A stretch of 37,942 nt of DNA, taken from Lachnospiraceae bacterium. Lineage in GTDB: Bacteria; Bacillota; Clostridia; Lachnospirales; Lachnospiraceae. The stretch spans positions 1-37,942 of the forward strand of contig JAFTPO010000033.1 of assembly GCA_017463225.1 (NCBI GenBank), read 5' to 3'. Positions 18,834 through 26,305 of the stretch are shown one piece after another. Every line of letters begins with the position of its first letter. The stretch's first letter is position 1. A model generated the notes under the pieces. The model did not search any database and was not told where the DNA came from. It saw only the letters and a program-made list of their open reading frames with translations. A program made the translations under genes and the position numbers.

Positions 18834-19643
18834 CTATTGAACCAAATATACCTGAGCCTTCTGTCGACCAAAGTAAAGGGCCTCTGTGTGTGACTCAAAA
18901 TAAATATCTATACGATTACCCTTGATAGCTCCACCGGTATCCTCCGCTGTATAAACCTTACCATTGATAACAACCTTGGAACCAAATGGTATAACGCTTG
19001 TATCTGTAGCTATAGTTCTACCCTGTGTAGCTCTGGTTCCACTTGCAGTTGTAGGATTAGTCATATTACTGTAAATTCCACAACAAATCGGACAAGGACA
19101 ATAAGCTGTAAGCTCAAACTCACCTAAGCTTGCATATGTACCATTTTCATCAGCATATGTGTATTGAACATTGGCCCCGGCAGTGACTGTTTGACTTCCC
19201 GTAACTGGCGCTCCATGTTGTGAAGGATCATATATAGAATATGATTCCGCACTTTGATGTTTAATATTTAGCATTTCCTGAGCAGCCTGTTTCTCCCTTT
19301 CCTCCTGCCTTGCAGTTAAAATATCTTGAATCTCATTCTCAGTCTTCTCGATGTTCTCAGCTTGTTTTTTATCTTCAAGTTCTGTCATCTCAGCATAGCT
19401 TATTCCACTTACATAAAATGTATTTCCGGAAAAAGGCTCCTTGTCACTTGCAACTATAGATACATTCTTCATTACACCTGAAGGCATTTTGCTATCCAGT
19501 ATATTACCAGCTAAGGTTACACCACACACAATTAAAATAGTCAATACTACTATAACTGCCCCTATTATCTTACCGTATTCTGATATCAGCTCTTTGGTTT
19601 TTTCAATAATTATGCTTTTGACTTTATTAGAGTTTTCGTTCAT
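18834..19643 (-). CDS. Membrane-anchored 3D-domain (double-psi beta-barrel) protein
   Basis: This 269-residue protein has a cytoplasmic N-terminus, one membrane helix (about residues 27-48, IGAVIVVLTILIVCGVTLAG), an extracellular coiled coil (about 85-125, rich in E, K and Q), a Ser/Thr linker, and a C-terminal 3D domain. That domain shows the typical ELTAYCPCPICCG, ASGTRATQGRTIATD, IPFGSKVVING and EDTGGAIKGNRIDIYF with the conserved aspartates. In this family the barrel resembles lytic transglycosylases, so a role in peptidoglycan turnover or resuscitation is likely. No G5 or LysM domain is present. A near-consensus promoter precedes it. Confidence 0.85.
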   Translation of the reverse strand: MNENSNKVKSIIIEKTKELISEYGKIIGAVIVVLTILIVCGVTLAGNILDSKMPSGVMKNVSIVASDKEPFSGNTFYVSGISYAEMTELEDKKQAENIEKTENEIQDILTARQEEREKQAAQEMLNIKHQSAESYSIYDPSQHGAPVTGSQTVTAGANVQYTYADENGTYASLGEFELTAYCPCPICCGIYSNMTNPTTASGTRATQGRTIATDTSVIPFGSKVVINGKVYTAEDTGGAIKGNRIDIYFESHTEALYFGRQKAQVYLVQ

Positions 19644-19699
19644 AATTTTCCACCAACCTTTTAAAATATGTTACAAATTCATTACATAACACTATACAG

Positions 19700-19728
19700 A
19701 TTATATGTTACACCACTATTTCGGTCAA
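19700..19728 (-). promoter_or_regulatory. Sigma-A type promoter of the 3D-domain gene
   Basis: The minus strand reads TTGACC (19723-19728), 17 bp, TATAAT (19700-19705), about 55 bp before the start. It is one of the best promoters in the window. Confidence 0.8.
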
Positions 19729-19774
19729 GCATTTTCACACTTTTTTCTAGACATAAGACGACAATAGTTTTATA

Positions 19775-19801
19775 CTTTTTCTATAATATAACAAGGATTT
19801 A
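19775..19801 (+). promoter_or_regulatory. Possible promoter of the AP2-domain gene
   Basis: TATAAT within TTCTATAATATAAC stands about 20 bp before the start, with ACGACA about 18 bp upstream as a weak -35. It faces away from the 3D-domain promoter, so the 165-bp gap is a divergent promoter region. Confidence 0.4.
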
Positions 19802-19808
19802 CTTCAAT

Positions 19809-20603
19809 ATGGAAAATTCAGGAGTTTACAAAACAACAAAAAAGGATGGCACCGTTTACTACAGGTCATCCTTCACTTACAAAGGTAAACATATTAGTTT
19901 GGGAAGCTACTCAACCAGCCAGGAAGCACACCTGGCTTATTTGGATGCAAAAAAGCTAGTAGATGATATTTCAGTCACCCTTACAGACTATTCATCCTTT
20001 ACAAATCTTTCTCACGATAAATTTGTCTGTTTATTAAACTTTAGAGATAATGGTCTCTATATACCAACACCAATATACATTAGAAAACAATACTTCGAAT
20101 ACTATCTCACCCAAAAAACCATATTGAAATTTGACAGAGACGATTTGTTTTTCTACGCCTCGCACAAAATTCAGCAGCGAGGTGGCTATTTATTCGTCAG
20201 TGACTACGGAAGCCAATATAAAATATTAAGCCGTCTTGGCATAAAGCCATTTGCTGTTTATGGCAGAGACTACATAATGGTTAATGGCGACCCTCACGAT
20301 TTCAGATACTCTAACATTAAGATTATCAATGGTTATACCGGTGTTCGAGTAGAAACTGATAATGGAATCTCATACTACAGTGTTTACATACATATAAAAG
20401 GAGATTACTTAGTGGGAAGATATACCAGCGAAATAAAAGCCGCTGTTGCCTATAACAAAGCTGTGGACATTCTTATAGCTAAAGGCTTAGCAAAAGCGTA
20501 TATCAAAAACTACATCACCTGTCTGAAACCCGACGCGTACAAAGATATATACGATAGTATAGAAATATCCTCACGCATAATGAATTTTGAATTATCCCAA
20601 TAA
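19809..20603 (+). CDS. AP2-domain protein with degenerate HNH-like core
   Basis: The start at 19809 (MENSGVYKTTKKDG) is preferred because AAGGA lies upstream; the open frame before it reads AT-rich junk. The 264-residue protein has an AP2-like domain at residues 10-50 (YRSSFTYKGKHISLGSYSTS...AHLAYLDAKK) and a second at 176-226 (GYTGVRVETDNG...VGRYTSEIKAAVAYNKA). Between them residues 104-174 follow the layout of HNH homing endonucleases (DRDDLFFYASHKIQQRGGYL, then YIMVNGDPHDFRYSNIKIIN against the usual DHINGNxxDNRxSNLR). The catalytic histidines are replaced (DH by IM). It is probably a DNA-binding protein derived from a mobile endonuclease. Its 3' end overlaps dusB by 12 bp. The family reading is by eye only. 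Confidence 0.68.
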   Translation: MENSGVYKTTKKDGTVYYRSSFTYKGKHISLGSYSTSQEAHLAYLDAKKLVDDISVTLTDYSSFTNLSHDKFVCLLNFRDNGLYIPTPIYIRKQYFEYYLTQKTILKFDRDDLFFYASHKIQQRGGYLFVSDYGSQYKILSRLGIKPFAVYGRDYIMVNGDPHDFRYSNIKIINGYTGVRVETDNGISYYSVYIHIKGDYLVGRYTSEIKAAVAYNKAVDILIAKGLAKAYIKNYITCLKPDAYKDIYDSIEISSRIMNFELSQ

Positions 20604-21539
20604 TGTAGCATCAACAAGAGCTATCATCTCATCTAAGGTCTCTACCTGGTTGATGCCAGCTCTTAGCTTAGCAGAATCCTTTAGCCCTTGAGTATACCAT
20701 GCAACGTGCTTTCTCATTTCGTGAATACCTGTATACTCTCCTTTATACTCTATCATAAGCATAGCATGACGAAGCATCATATCACGAATTTCCTGATTAG
20801 TAGGTCTAGGCAAATTTTCTCCCGTTGCAAGGAAATGCTTTATTTCCTTAAATATCCAAGGATTTCCTTTGGCTGCACGGCCTATCATAAAGCTATCACA
20901 ATCTGTCTCTTTCTTAATTCGAAGTACGTCTTCACCACAGGTAATATCCCCATTTCCTATAACAGGTATGGAAACTGATTCTTTAACCTTCTTTATAATT
21001 TCCCAATTTGCAACACCTTGATAATACTGCTCTCTGGTTCTTCCATGCACAGCTATGGCACTTGCACCTGAACTTTCTGCTATACGAGCTATCTCTGGAG
21101 CATTTAAATTATCCGGTGTGAATCCTGCTCGTATTTTTATGGTTATTGGAAGGCTTACACTTTTAACTAATGATTCAACTATACGACCTATCAATTCCGG
21201 TCTTTTCATAAGAGCTGAGCCCTCACCATTATTCACTATCTTTGGAACAGGGCAACCCATATTCACATCAATAAATGCAAATCCCTTGTCCTCTAATCGT
21301 TTGGCCTGCTCTCCCATTAATTCCGGTTCACTTCCAAAAATCTGAACACCTATAGGTTCTTCCCTCTTATCTGTCATTATAAGAGGTCCTGTATTCTTAT
21401 TATTGTAATGCATACCCTTAGCGCTTACCATTTCTGTATAAAGAATATCTACTCCCTGTTCCTTACACAATAAACGAAATGGCAGGTCACAAATACCTGC
21501 CATTGGCGCCAGTATGATTTTGTCCTTAAAATCCAACAT
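20592..21539 (-). CDS. dusB: tRNA-dihydrouridine synthase, DusB type
   Basis: This FMN enzyme reduces uridine to dihydrouridine in the tRNA D-loop with NADPH. The 315-residue protein shows the FMN-binding IILAPMAGICDLPFR, VNMGCPVPKIVNNGEGSALM with the catalytic cysteine, ITIKIRAGF, AVHGRTREQYYQG and VIGNGDI, then GRAAKGNPWIF. It is the last gene of the dapA-dapB-DUF6145-coaX-dusB operon (13-bp gap after coaX) and ends inside the opposing AP2 gene, with no terminator visible. Confidence 0.95.
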   Translation of the reverse strand: MLDFKDKIILAPMAGICDLPFRLLCKEQGVDILYTEMVSAKGMHYNNKNTGPLIMTDKREEPIGVQIFGSEPELMGEQAKRLEDKGFAFIDVNMGCPVPKIVNNGEGSALMKRPELIGRIVESLVKSVSLPITIKIRAGFTPDNLNAPEIARIAESSGASAIAVHGRTREQYYQGVANWEIIKKVKESVSIPVIGNGDITCGEDVLRIKKETDCDSFMIGRAAKGNPWIFKEIKHFLATGENLPRPTNQEIRDMMLRHAMLMIEYKGEYTGIHEMRKHVAWYTQGLKDSAKLRAGINQVETLDEMIALVDATLLG

Positions 21540-21552
21540 ACTAATCTCCTGA

Positions 21553-22317
21553 CTACTGTTTCTCGTATATAATTCTCAATCCCTGTAATGTGAGATTTGG
21601 ATCATAAACATCTATCTTATCTGTATTTTCAGATATAAGCTTACCAAGACCACCTGTTGCTACAACTTTAATGTCGGAAAGTCCTGACTCCCTCTTTATC
21701 TTTTCAATAATATATTCTGTCTGACCTATACAACCATAGAATACTCCGGCCTGCATACTTGTAACAGTATCCTTTGCAAGTATTGTTTCCGGCTTTGTAA
21801 TCTCGATTTCAGGAAGCTTTGCAGTTCCAGTCCATAGTGCACTTGCCGCAAGTCTAATACCAGGAGTAGTAACACCTGAATGAAATACTCCATCTTCCAA
21901 AACCAGGTCATGGGTTGTTGCTGTACCAAAATCCACAACTATAACAGGTCCTCCATAAAGCTCATATGCTGCTACTGCATCTACAAGTCTGTCAGCACCC
22001 AAGGTCTTAGGGTTTGGTATAGCTACATTAATTCCTGTCTTTATTCCTGGTCCAACGATAACAGGTGTAACATGAAGATACTTTATTATTCCACTGGTAA
22101 GAGAATGCATAACCTTAGGAACAACAGATGAAATAATAACGGAATCAACATCATCTATACTCATTCCACGAAGTGTTAGCCAATCTCCAAAGAACATACC
22201 ATACTCATCAGAAGTACGTGATATACCTGTTGTCATACGGAATGTGTTCACCAGCTTATCCTTATCAAAAAGACCAACTGTTATGTTAGTATTTCCTACG
22301 TCTATCGCAAATAACAT
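21553..22317 (-). CDS. coaX: Type III pantothenate kinase
   Basis: CoaX phosphorylates pantothenate, the first step of coenzyme A synthesis; type III enzymes need a monovalent cation and resist CoA feedback. The 254-residue protein has the N-terminal phosphate loop [17 protein letters not shown], the pantothenate-site [28 protein letters not shown] and [11 protein letters not shown]. The ribosome binding site GAGGAG is 5 bases from the ATG. It is co-transcribed with the lysine genes upstream, 11 bp after the DUF6145-like gene. Confidence 0.96.
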   Translation of the reverse strand: MLFAIDVGNTNITVGLFDKDKLVNTFRMTTGISRTSDEYGMFFGDWLTLRGMSIDDVDSVIISSVVPKVMHSLTSGIIKYLHVTPVIVGPGIKTGINVAIPNPKTLGADRLVDAVAAYELYGGPVIVVDFGTATTHDLVLEDGVFHSGVTTPGIRLAASALWTGTAKLPEIEITKPETILAKDTVTSMQAGVFYGCIGQTEYIIEKIKRESGLSDIKVVATGGLGKLISENTDKIDVYDPNLTLQGLRIIYEKQ

Positions 22318-22328
22318 ATTTTCTCCTC

Positions 22329-22655
22329 TTAATCCTCCTGAAGGAAGAACACTCTATAATACTGCTCCAGCTGTTCAAAAAGCTCTCTTTTGTCCTTTTG
22401 AAGCTGCTTAACCTTTAGTACACTTCCTATATCATCGTATAAGATATCATCCTCATTACATCTGGTTGTAAGCTGCAGATTTCCATCCTCATCATACTCC
22501 AGCATAATGACTCCACCTATATCCTCTGTAAAGAGAACACACATTATCTGAAGCTCCTGCCTAACAAGCTCTGGAAGACCTTCAAAATCCGGATTTAAAT
22601 AGTACTTTTCTGTGTACTTTGATGCGCTACAGAGCACTACATTTTCCTGATACAT
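22329..22655 (-). CDS. Small DUF6145-like protein, function unknown
   Basis: The 108-residue protein has no membrane segment. It resembles the short Lachnospiraceae family DUF6145: an N-terminal [23 protein letters not shown], a middle strand region ([16 protein letters not shown]), and an acidic, helical C-terminus ending in FFLQED. Gaps of 11 bp on both sides place it firmly in the dapA-to-dusB operon. Nothing in the sequence suggests a catalytic site. The family name rests on recall and should be treated as tentative. Confidence 0.72.
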   Translation of the reverse strand: MYQENVVLCSASKYTEKYYLNPDFEGLPELVRQELQIMCVLFTEDIGGVIMLEYDEDGNLQLTTRCNEDDILYDDIGSVLKVKQLQKDKRELFEQLEQYYRVFFLQED

Positions 22656-22666
22656 AATAACACCAC

Positions 22667-23422
22667 CTAGCCTATTACATCCGACATATTATACATACCA
22701 GCCGGCTTACCTGCCAAAAACTTAGCAGCTTCTACTGCTCCCTTAGCAAATACAGACTTTGAATAAGCAGTGTGCTTAATCTCAATTACTTCATCTATAC
22801 CAGCAAAAATAACCTCATGCTCTCCAACTATAGTACCGCCTCTTACCGCAGAGATACCAAGTTCTCTCTTGTCACGCTTATTTCTAGTCTGTGATCTATC
22901 ATAAATGTACTCATACTGATTATTACTTGCCTCATTAATAGAATCAGCCAATGCAAGCGCTGTTCCTGATGGTGCATCCACCTTAAGATTATGATGCTTC
23001 TCAACAATTTCCACATCATAGCCAGCGGGACCAAATACTCCTATAGCATCCTTAAGAAGCTTCATAATAGTATTGATACCAAGACTCATATTTGCAGACT
23101 TTAATATAGCTACCTTTTCTGAAACCTGTGAAACCTTACTTAACTGCTCTGGCGAAAGACCTGTGGTACAAAGTACAACCGGCATATTCTTGCTCTCTGC
23201 ATATTTTAGTAGCTTATCAACTGCAACTGCTGCCGCAAAGTCAACTATTACATCCGCTTCTACATCACAAGCATCTATATCTGTAAATACAGGATACCCA
23301 TTATCCTTATTGTCTATTACATCAATACCTGCAACTATACAAACTGCGTCATCCTCTTTACATATGCCAGTTATTACCTGGCCCATCTTACCGTTGCAGC
23401 CATGCATGATTATCCTTGTCAT
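22667..23422 (-). CDS. dapB: 4-hydroxy-tetrahydrodipicolinate reductase
   Basis: DapB reduces the DapA product to tetrahydrodipicolinate with NAD(P)H in lysine and diaminopimelate synthesis. The 251 residues have the Rossmann loop MHGCNGKMGQ, VDFAAAVAV, the conserved VLCTTGLS, and the catalytic EIVEKHHNLKVDAPSGTAL. The length is usual. AGGAGG precedes the ATG and it starts 9 bp after dapA. Confidence 0.96.
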   Translation of the reverse strand: MTRIIMHGCNGKMGQVITGICKEDDAVCIVAGIDVIDNKDNGYPVFTDIDACDVEADVIVDFAAAVAVDKLLKYAESKNMPVVLCTTGLSPEQLSKVSQVSEKVAILKSANMSLGINTIMKLLKDAIGVFGPAGYDVEIVEKHHNLKVDAPSGTALALADSINEASNNQYEYIYDRSQTRNKRDKRELGISAVRGGTIVGEHEVIFAGIDEVIEIKHTAYSKSVFAKGAVEAAKFLAGKPAGMYNMSDVIG

Positions 23423-23431
23423 ATAAACCTC

Positions 23432-24319
23432 CTAGAACTTTAAGCCAAAATTAGCCATAGCCTTTGTTAATCTTTCAGCGTTAGCTGGTTCCATCTCTGT
23501 AAGAGGACCTCTTACATAACCTGGACAAAGACCCATAATCTCAACAGCCTTCTTAACAGGTATTGGATTAACCTCACAGAAGAGTGCATCACAAAGCTCA
23601 ATTGACTTAAGCTGCATAGCACAAGCTTTCTTAACATCTCCATCAAGATATGCCTGACACAAATCATGTGTCTCCTGTGGTGCAATATTTGCAATAACAG
23701 AGATTACACCTTTACCACCAAGTGACATAATAGGAACAATCTGATCATCATTTCCCGAATAAAGATCAATATCATCACCACAAATACTCATAAGCTTTGC
23801 TGCCTGAGAAAGATTTCCTGTTGCTTCCTTAATACCTACTATGTTATCCACATTCTTAGCAAGATATGCAGCTGTCTCTGGTAAAATATTAACACCTGTT
23901 CTACTTGGAACATTGTACATAATGATAGGAAGTGACACACTGTTTGCTATAGCTGTATAGTGTGCAATAAGTCCCTTCTGAGTAGCCTTGTTATAGTATG
24001 GAGTAACAATGAGTAATCCATCAACTCCAGCTTTCTCAGCTTCCTGTGAAAGATATATAGCTGTCTCAGTACAGTTTGAGCCTGTTCCTGCAACAACCGG
24101 TATTCTCTTATTTACAACCTCTGCACAGAATCTAATACACTCGATATGCTCCTCATGAGTAAGCGTAGAAGACTCTCCTGTTGTACCGCACACGATAATA
24201 CTGTCTGTTCCATTTGCAATATGAAACTCTATTATCTCTCTAAACTTATCGTAATCAACCTCTTTGTTTTCCTTAAATGGTGTAACAATTGCAACACCTG
24301 AACCTGTAAAAATTGCCAT
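23432..24319 (-). CDS. dapA: 4-hydroxy-tetrahydrodipicolinate synthase
   Basis: DapA condenses pyruvate and aspartate semialdehyde, the committed step to lysine and cell-wall diaminopimelate. The 295-residue protein shows GTTGESSTLTHEEH, the proton-relay tyrosine in IIMYNVPSRTG and the Schiff-base lysine in VGIKEATGN. AGGAGG stands 6 bases before the ATG. It is the first gene of a five-gene operon and is preceded by a lysine riboswitch and terminator, so transcription should fall when lysine is plentiful. Confidence 0.97.
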   Translation of the reverse strand: MAIFTGSGVAIVTPFKENKEVDYDKFREIIEFHIANGTDSIIVCGTTGESSTLTHEEHIECIRFCAEVVNKRIPVVAGTGSNCTETAIYLSQEAEKAGVDGLLIVTPYYNKATQKGLIAHYTAIANSVSLPIIMYNVPSRTGVNILPETAAYLAKNVDNIVGIKEATGNLSQAAKLMSICGDDIDLYSGNDDQIVPIMSLGGKGVISVIANIAPQETHDLCQAYLDGDVKKACAMQLKSIELCDALFCEVNPIPVKKAVEIMGLCPGYVRGPLTEMEPANAERLTKAMANFGLKF

Positions 24320-24360
24320 TTTTGTTTCCTCCTAAATAATATACTATTCGCCCTGCCGAC

Positions 24361-24374
24361 AGCCTCGCAAGGCT
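24361..24374 (-). other. Small GC-rich hairpin between riboswitch terminator and dapA
   Basis: AGCCT-CGCA-AGGCT sits in a GC-rich stretch (24341-24385) of an otherwise AT-rich leader. No match to the lysine aptamer or terminator is needed to explain it; its role is unknown. Confidence 0.35.
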
Positions 24375-24387
24375 CATTGCTACGCGC

Positions 24388-24419
24388 AAAGAAGGGTTAG
24401 CACGACAAAGTGCTAACCC
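24388..24419 (-). terminator. Riboswitch-controlled terminator before dapA
   Basis: A 10-bp stem (GGGTTAGCAC at 24394-24403 with its complement at 24410-24419) is followed on the minus strand by TTCTTT. It lies about 40 bases past the lysine aptamer, as expected for premature termination when lysine is bound. Confidence 0.8.
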
Positions 24420-24459
24420 GAAATAATCTGAAATCATACATTTCTAATTATATTTCTAT

Positions 24460-24619
24460 AGTAGCGCTCCATCTCGCGATGACAGCCATACAGTTCTTAA
24501 CTGCACAGCCAGGATAACCAAGCTTAGATATTCGCTATCCTTCGGCGATATCCCCTTTCTCCCGCAATCATCTGATCTAAGTCATCCTGCGGGGTACTAT
24601 TGAATCTCGCACCTCTACC
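24460..24619 (-). promoter_or_regulatory. Lysine riboswitch (L-box)
   Basis: The minus strand carries the conserved aptamer pieces in order: AGAGGTGCGAG, AGTACCCC, GAAAGGGGATATCGCCGAAG, a CTGGCTGT/GGCTGTCAT pair around a hairpin, and TGGAGCGCTACTA. The closing stem pairs 24615-24619 with 24460-24464. L-box RNAs are known to bind lysine and switch off biosynthesis or transport genes; here the target is dapA and the genes behind it. Confidence 0.93.
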
Positions 24620-24660
24620 TTATATATTCATGCTTCCCTTGCACTCGTCAAGTCTTGTAG

Positions 24661-24689
24661 ATTATATCACTTGATTCGAGCTATGTCAA
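24661..24689 (-). promoter_or_regulatory. Perfect consensus promoter of the lysine riboswitch/dapA operon
   Basis: The minus strand reads TTGACA (24684-24689), 17 bp, TATAAT (24661-24666), so transcription should begin about 35 bases before the aptamer. Confidence 0.9.
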
Positions 24690-24724
24690 CGTTTCTCAGG
24701 GAAATCTTACCGTGCACGTAGCTA

Positions 24725-25354
24725 CTACTCAAGGCACTCCATTTTACTAACAGAAACTTCGTAGGCAACTTTATTTACTATCTCATCGTTTCCTACTTTT
24801 TTCTGATACTCACGACTCTGAATTCTGCCCCAAACAGCTACATGCTCACCAACCGCCAGCTTACCTGCGAAGCGGGCGTTTCTACCCCAGCATATGCATG
24901 GAATGTAATCCGACTTACCATAAGCACGGTTAACTGCCAATAAAATATCTGCAATCTCACGACCAAGTGGTGTCATACGATATATTGGCTCCTTGCATAT
25001 GTAACCATCTAAATATATCTGATTAGGTTTATTCTCCCTATCATCAGAGTCTGTAATATTTTCTATCTCCCTTACGAATACTGAGAGAATTAATCTGTTT
25101 TTGTTCTCATCATGCTTATTATAGGATCTAAACTGACCCTTAGCTAATACCTTCTCTCCTATATGAGAATTCTCAACATCATAAAGTCTGTCTGATACCA
25201 TAAGTGGTATAATATCATGGGTATCACTTAACCTACTTACGATTAAATCAACCATGTAAAATCCCTCTCCGAATATCTCATGGCTAAATCTGAAATCTGA
25301 TGCGATTTCTCCCGCTACTACTACCTGATTGTTACTTAACATTTTCTCTGTCAC
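24725..25354 (-). CDS. Tandem OB-fold protein, SSB/PriB-like
   Basis: This 209-residue protein is made of two OB-fold-like halves, about residues 8-97 (VVVAGEIASDFRFSHEIFGE...VLAKGQFRSYN...RLILSVFVREIEN) and 111-207 (QIYLDGYICKEPIYRMTPLGREI...PCICWGRNARFAGKLAVGE...). The second half looks like a bacterial single-stranded DNA-binding domain. The acidic DDDIPF-type C-terminus of housekeeping SSB is missing. The start is GTG with GGAGG 8 bases upstream; the ATG four codons on is an alternative. It lies downstream of dnaE and an RNA methyltransferase gene, which fits a nucleic-acid role. It has its own leader with two hairpins. Confidence 0.8.
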   Translation of the reverse strand: MTEKMLSNNQVVVAGEIASDFRFSHEIFGEGFYMVDLIVSRLSDTHDIIPLMVSDRLYDVENSHIGEKVLAKGQFRSYNKHDENKNRLILSVFVREIENITDSDDRENKPNQIYLDGYICKEPIYRMTPLGREIADILLAVNRAYGKSDYIPCICWGRNARFAGKLAVGEHVAVWGRIQSREYQKKVGNDEIVNKVAYEVSVSKMECLE

Positions 25355-25377
25355 TTTTTATTCCTCCTTCTTATGAA

Positions 25378-25429
25378 ACACCCATTATCCCCAGGTGTAT
25401 GATCGGCCTTAACTTCCCCAATTGCCGAT
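25378..25429 (-). promoter_or_regulatory. Twin-hairpin leader of the tandem OB-fold gene
   Basis: On the minus strand hairpin 1 pairs 25424-25429 with 25402-25407 (ATCGGC/GCCGAT, 16-base loop) and hairpin 2 pairs 25394-25398 with 25378-25382 (ACACC/GGTGT, 11-base loop). Both loops contain TGGGGA. The pair lies just before the ribosome binding site. I match it to no known riboswitch; autoregulation by the OB-fold product is a guess. Confidence 0.45.
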
Positions 25430-25440
25430 TCTATTCTTTT

Positions 25441-25469
25441 GGTATACAAGTAATATATATTCCTGTGAC
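25441..25469 (-). promoter_or_regulatory. Possible promoter of the tandem OB-fold gene
   Basis: The minus strand reads GTCACA (25464-25469), 17 bp, TATACC (25441-25446), each 4 of 6 to consensus. Transcription would begin a few bases before the first leader hairpin. Confidence 0.4.
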
Positions 25470-25516
25470 GATAAAAATATTCATATAATTTGTAGATTTT
25501 TTTAAATATTTTTATC
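25470..25516 (-). terminator. AT-only inverted repeat after the rRNA methyltransferase gene
   Basis: GATAAAAATATT (25470-25481) and its exact complement (25505-25516) flank a 23-base loop just past the stop codon. With no G-C core it would be a weak terminator, but the 12-bp match is unlikely by chance. Confidence 0.35.
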
Positions 25517-25522
25517 TCTTAA

Positions 25523-26305
25523 TTAAGCTCTTCTCTGTCTCATAACCTCATAGGCTATTACTGCGGCAGAAGTGGCTGCATTTAATGATTCCACTTTCCC
25601 ACACATAGGAATCTTAATCAGCTTATCAGCTGTTGCGCTTACCTCATTGCTTAACCCGTTCCCCTCGTTACCAATTAAAAATCCGCACGCCCCACTATAG
25701 TCCTCATCATAGAATTCCTTGCCATCAAGATGAGCTCCGAATATACATACTCCCCTAGACTTTAGCCAATTAATATCTCCAACTAAGTCTTGTGATACAT
25801 ATACAGGTACCCTAAAGATTGAACCCATTGTAGATCTAATAACCTTTGGATTATACAAATCTACACAGTCATTACTTAGCACTATACCAGTCACCCCTGC
25901 TCCCTCAGCAGTTCTAATTATGGTGCCCAGATTCCCCGGATCCTGTAAATGCTCTGCTATAAGTATAAAAGACCGTTGGCTGATGTCAATGTTTTTCAAG
26001 TTTTTTTCACTAATTTTTACCAAAACTAAAACCCCTTGTGGTGTATTAGTTTCTGACATAGAAGCAAATATATAGTCAGCCACAAATATTATCTTTTCTT
26101 CAGATATCTTTGATAATATATCACTCTTTAGCTTATCATAGGCTCCCTCAGCCACGTAAACCTCAGAAATACTATCAACAGGTATCTCCCTAAACATCCT
26201 TATGCCTTCTACTATGTATACACCTTTTTCTCTGCGGTAGGATGGGGATTTAGCAAGCTTTTTTATCTCCTTTATCCTATCGCTTTTTGCTGATGTGATT
26301 ATCAT
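25523..26305 (-). CDS. SpoU/TrmH-family RNA 2'-O-methyltransferase
   Basis: A 260-residue SPOUT methyltransferase that moves a methyl group from S-adenosylmethionine to a ribose 2'-OH, probably of 23S rRNA or tRNA. An N-terminal substrate-binding domain (residues 1-100, SYRREKGVYIVEGIRMFRE) is followed by the knot domain with motif 1 LQDPGNLGTIIRTAEGAG, motif 2 CGFLIGNEGNGLS and motif 3 IPMCGKVESLNAATSAAV. The target nucleotide cannot be assigned. Its start overlaps the dnaE stop by 4 bp (ATGA), so it is translationally coupled to dnaE. Confidence 0.92.
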   Translation of the reverse strand: MIITSAKSDRIKEIKKLAKSPSYRREKGVYIVEGIRMFREIPVDSISEVYVAEGAYDKLKSDILSKISEEKIIFVADYIFASMSETNTPQGVLVLVKISEKNLKNIDISQRSFILIAEHLQDPGNLGTIIRTAEGAGVTGIVLSNDCVDLYNPKVIRSTMGSIFRVPVYVSQDLVGDINWLKSRGVCIFGAHLDGKEFYDEDYSGACGFLIGNEGNGLSNEVSATADKLIKIPMCGKVESLNAATSAAVIAYEVMRQRRA

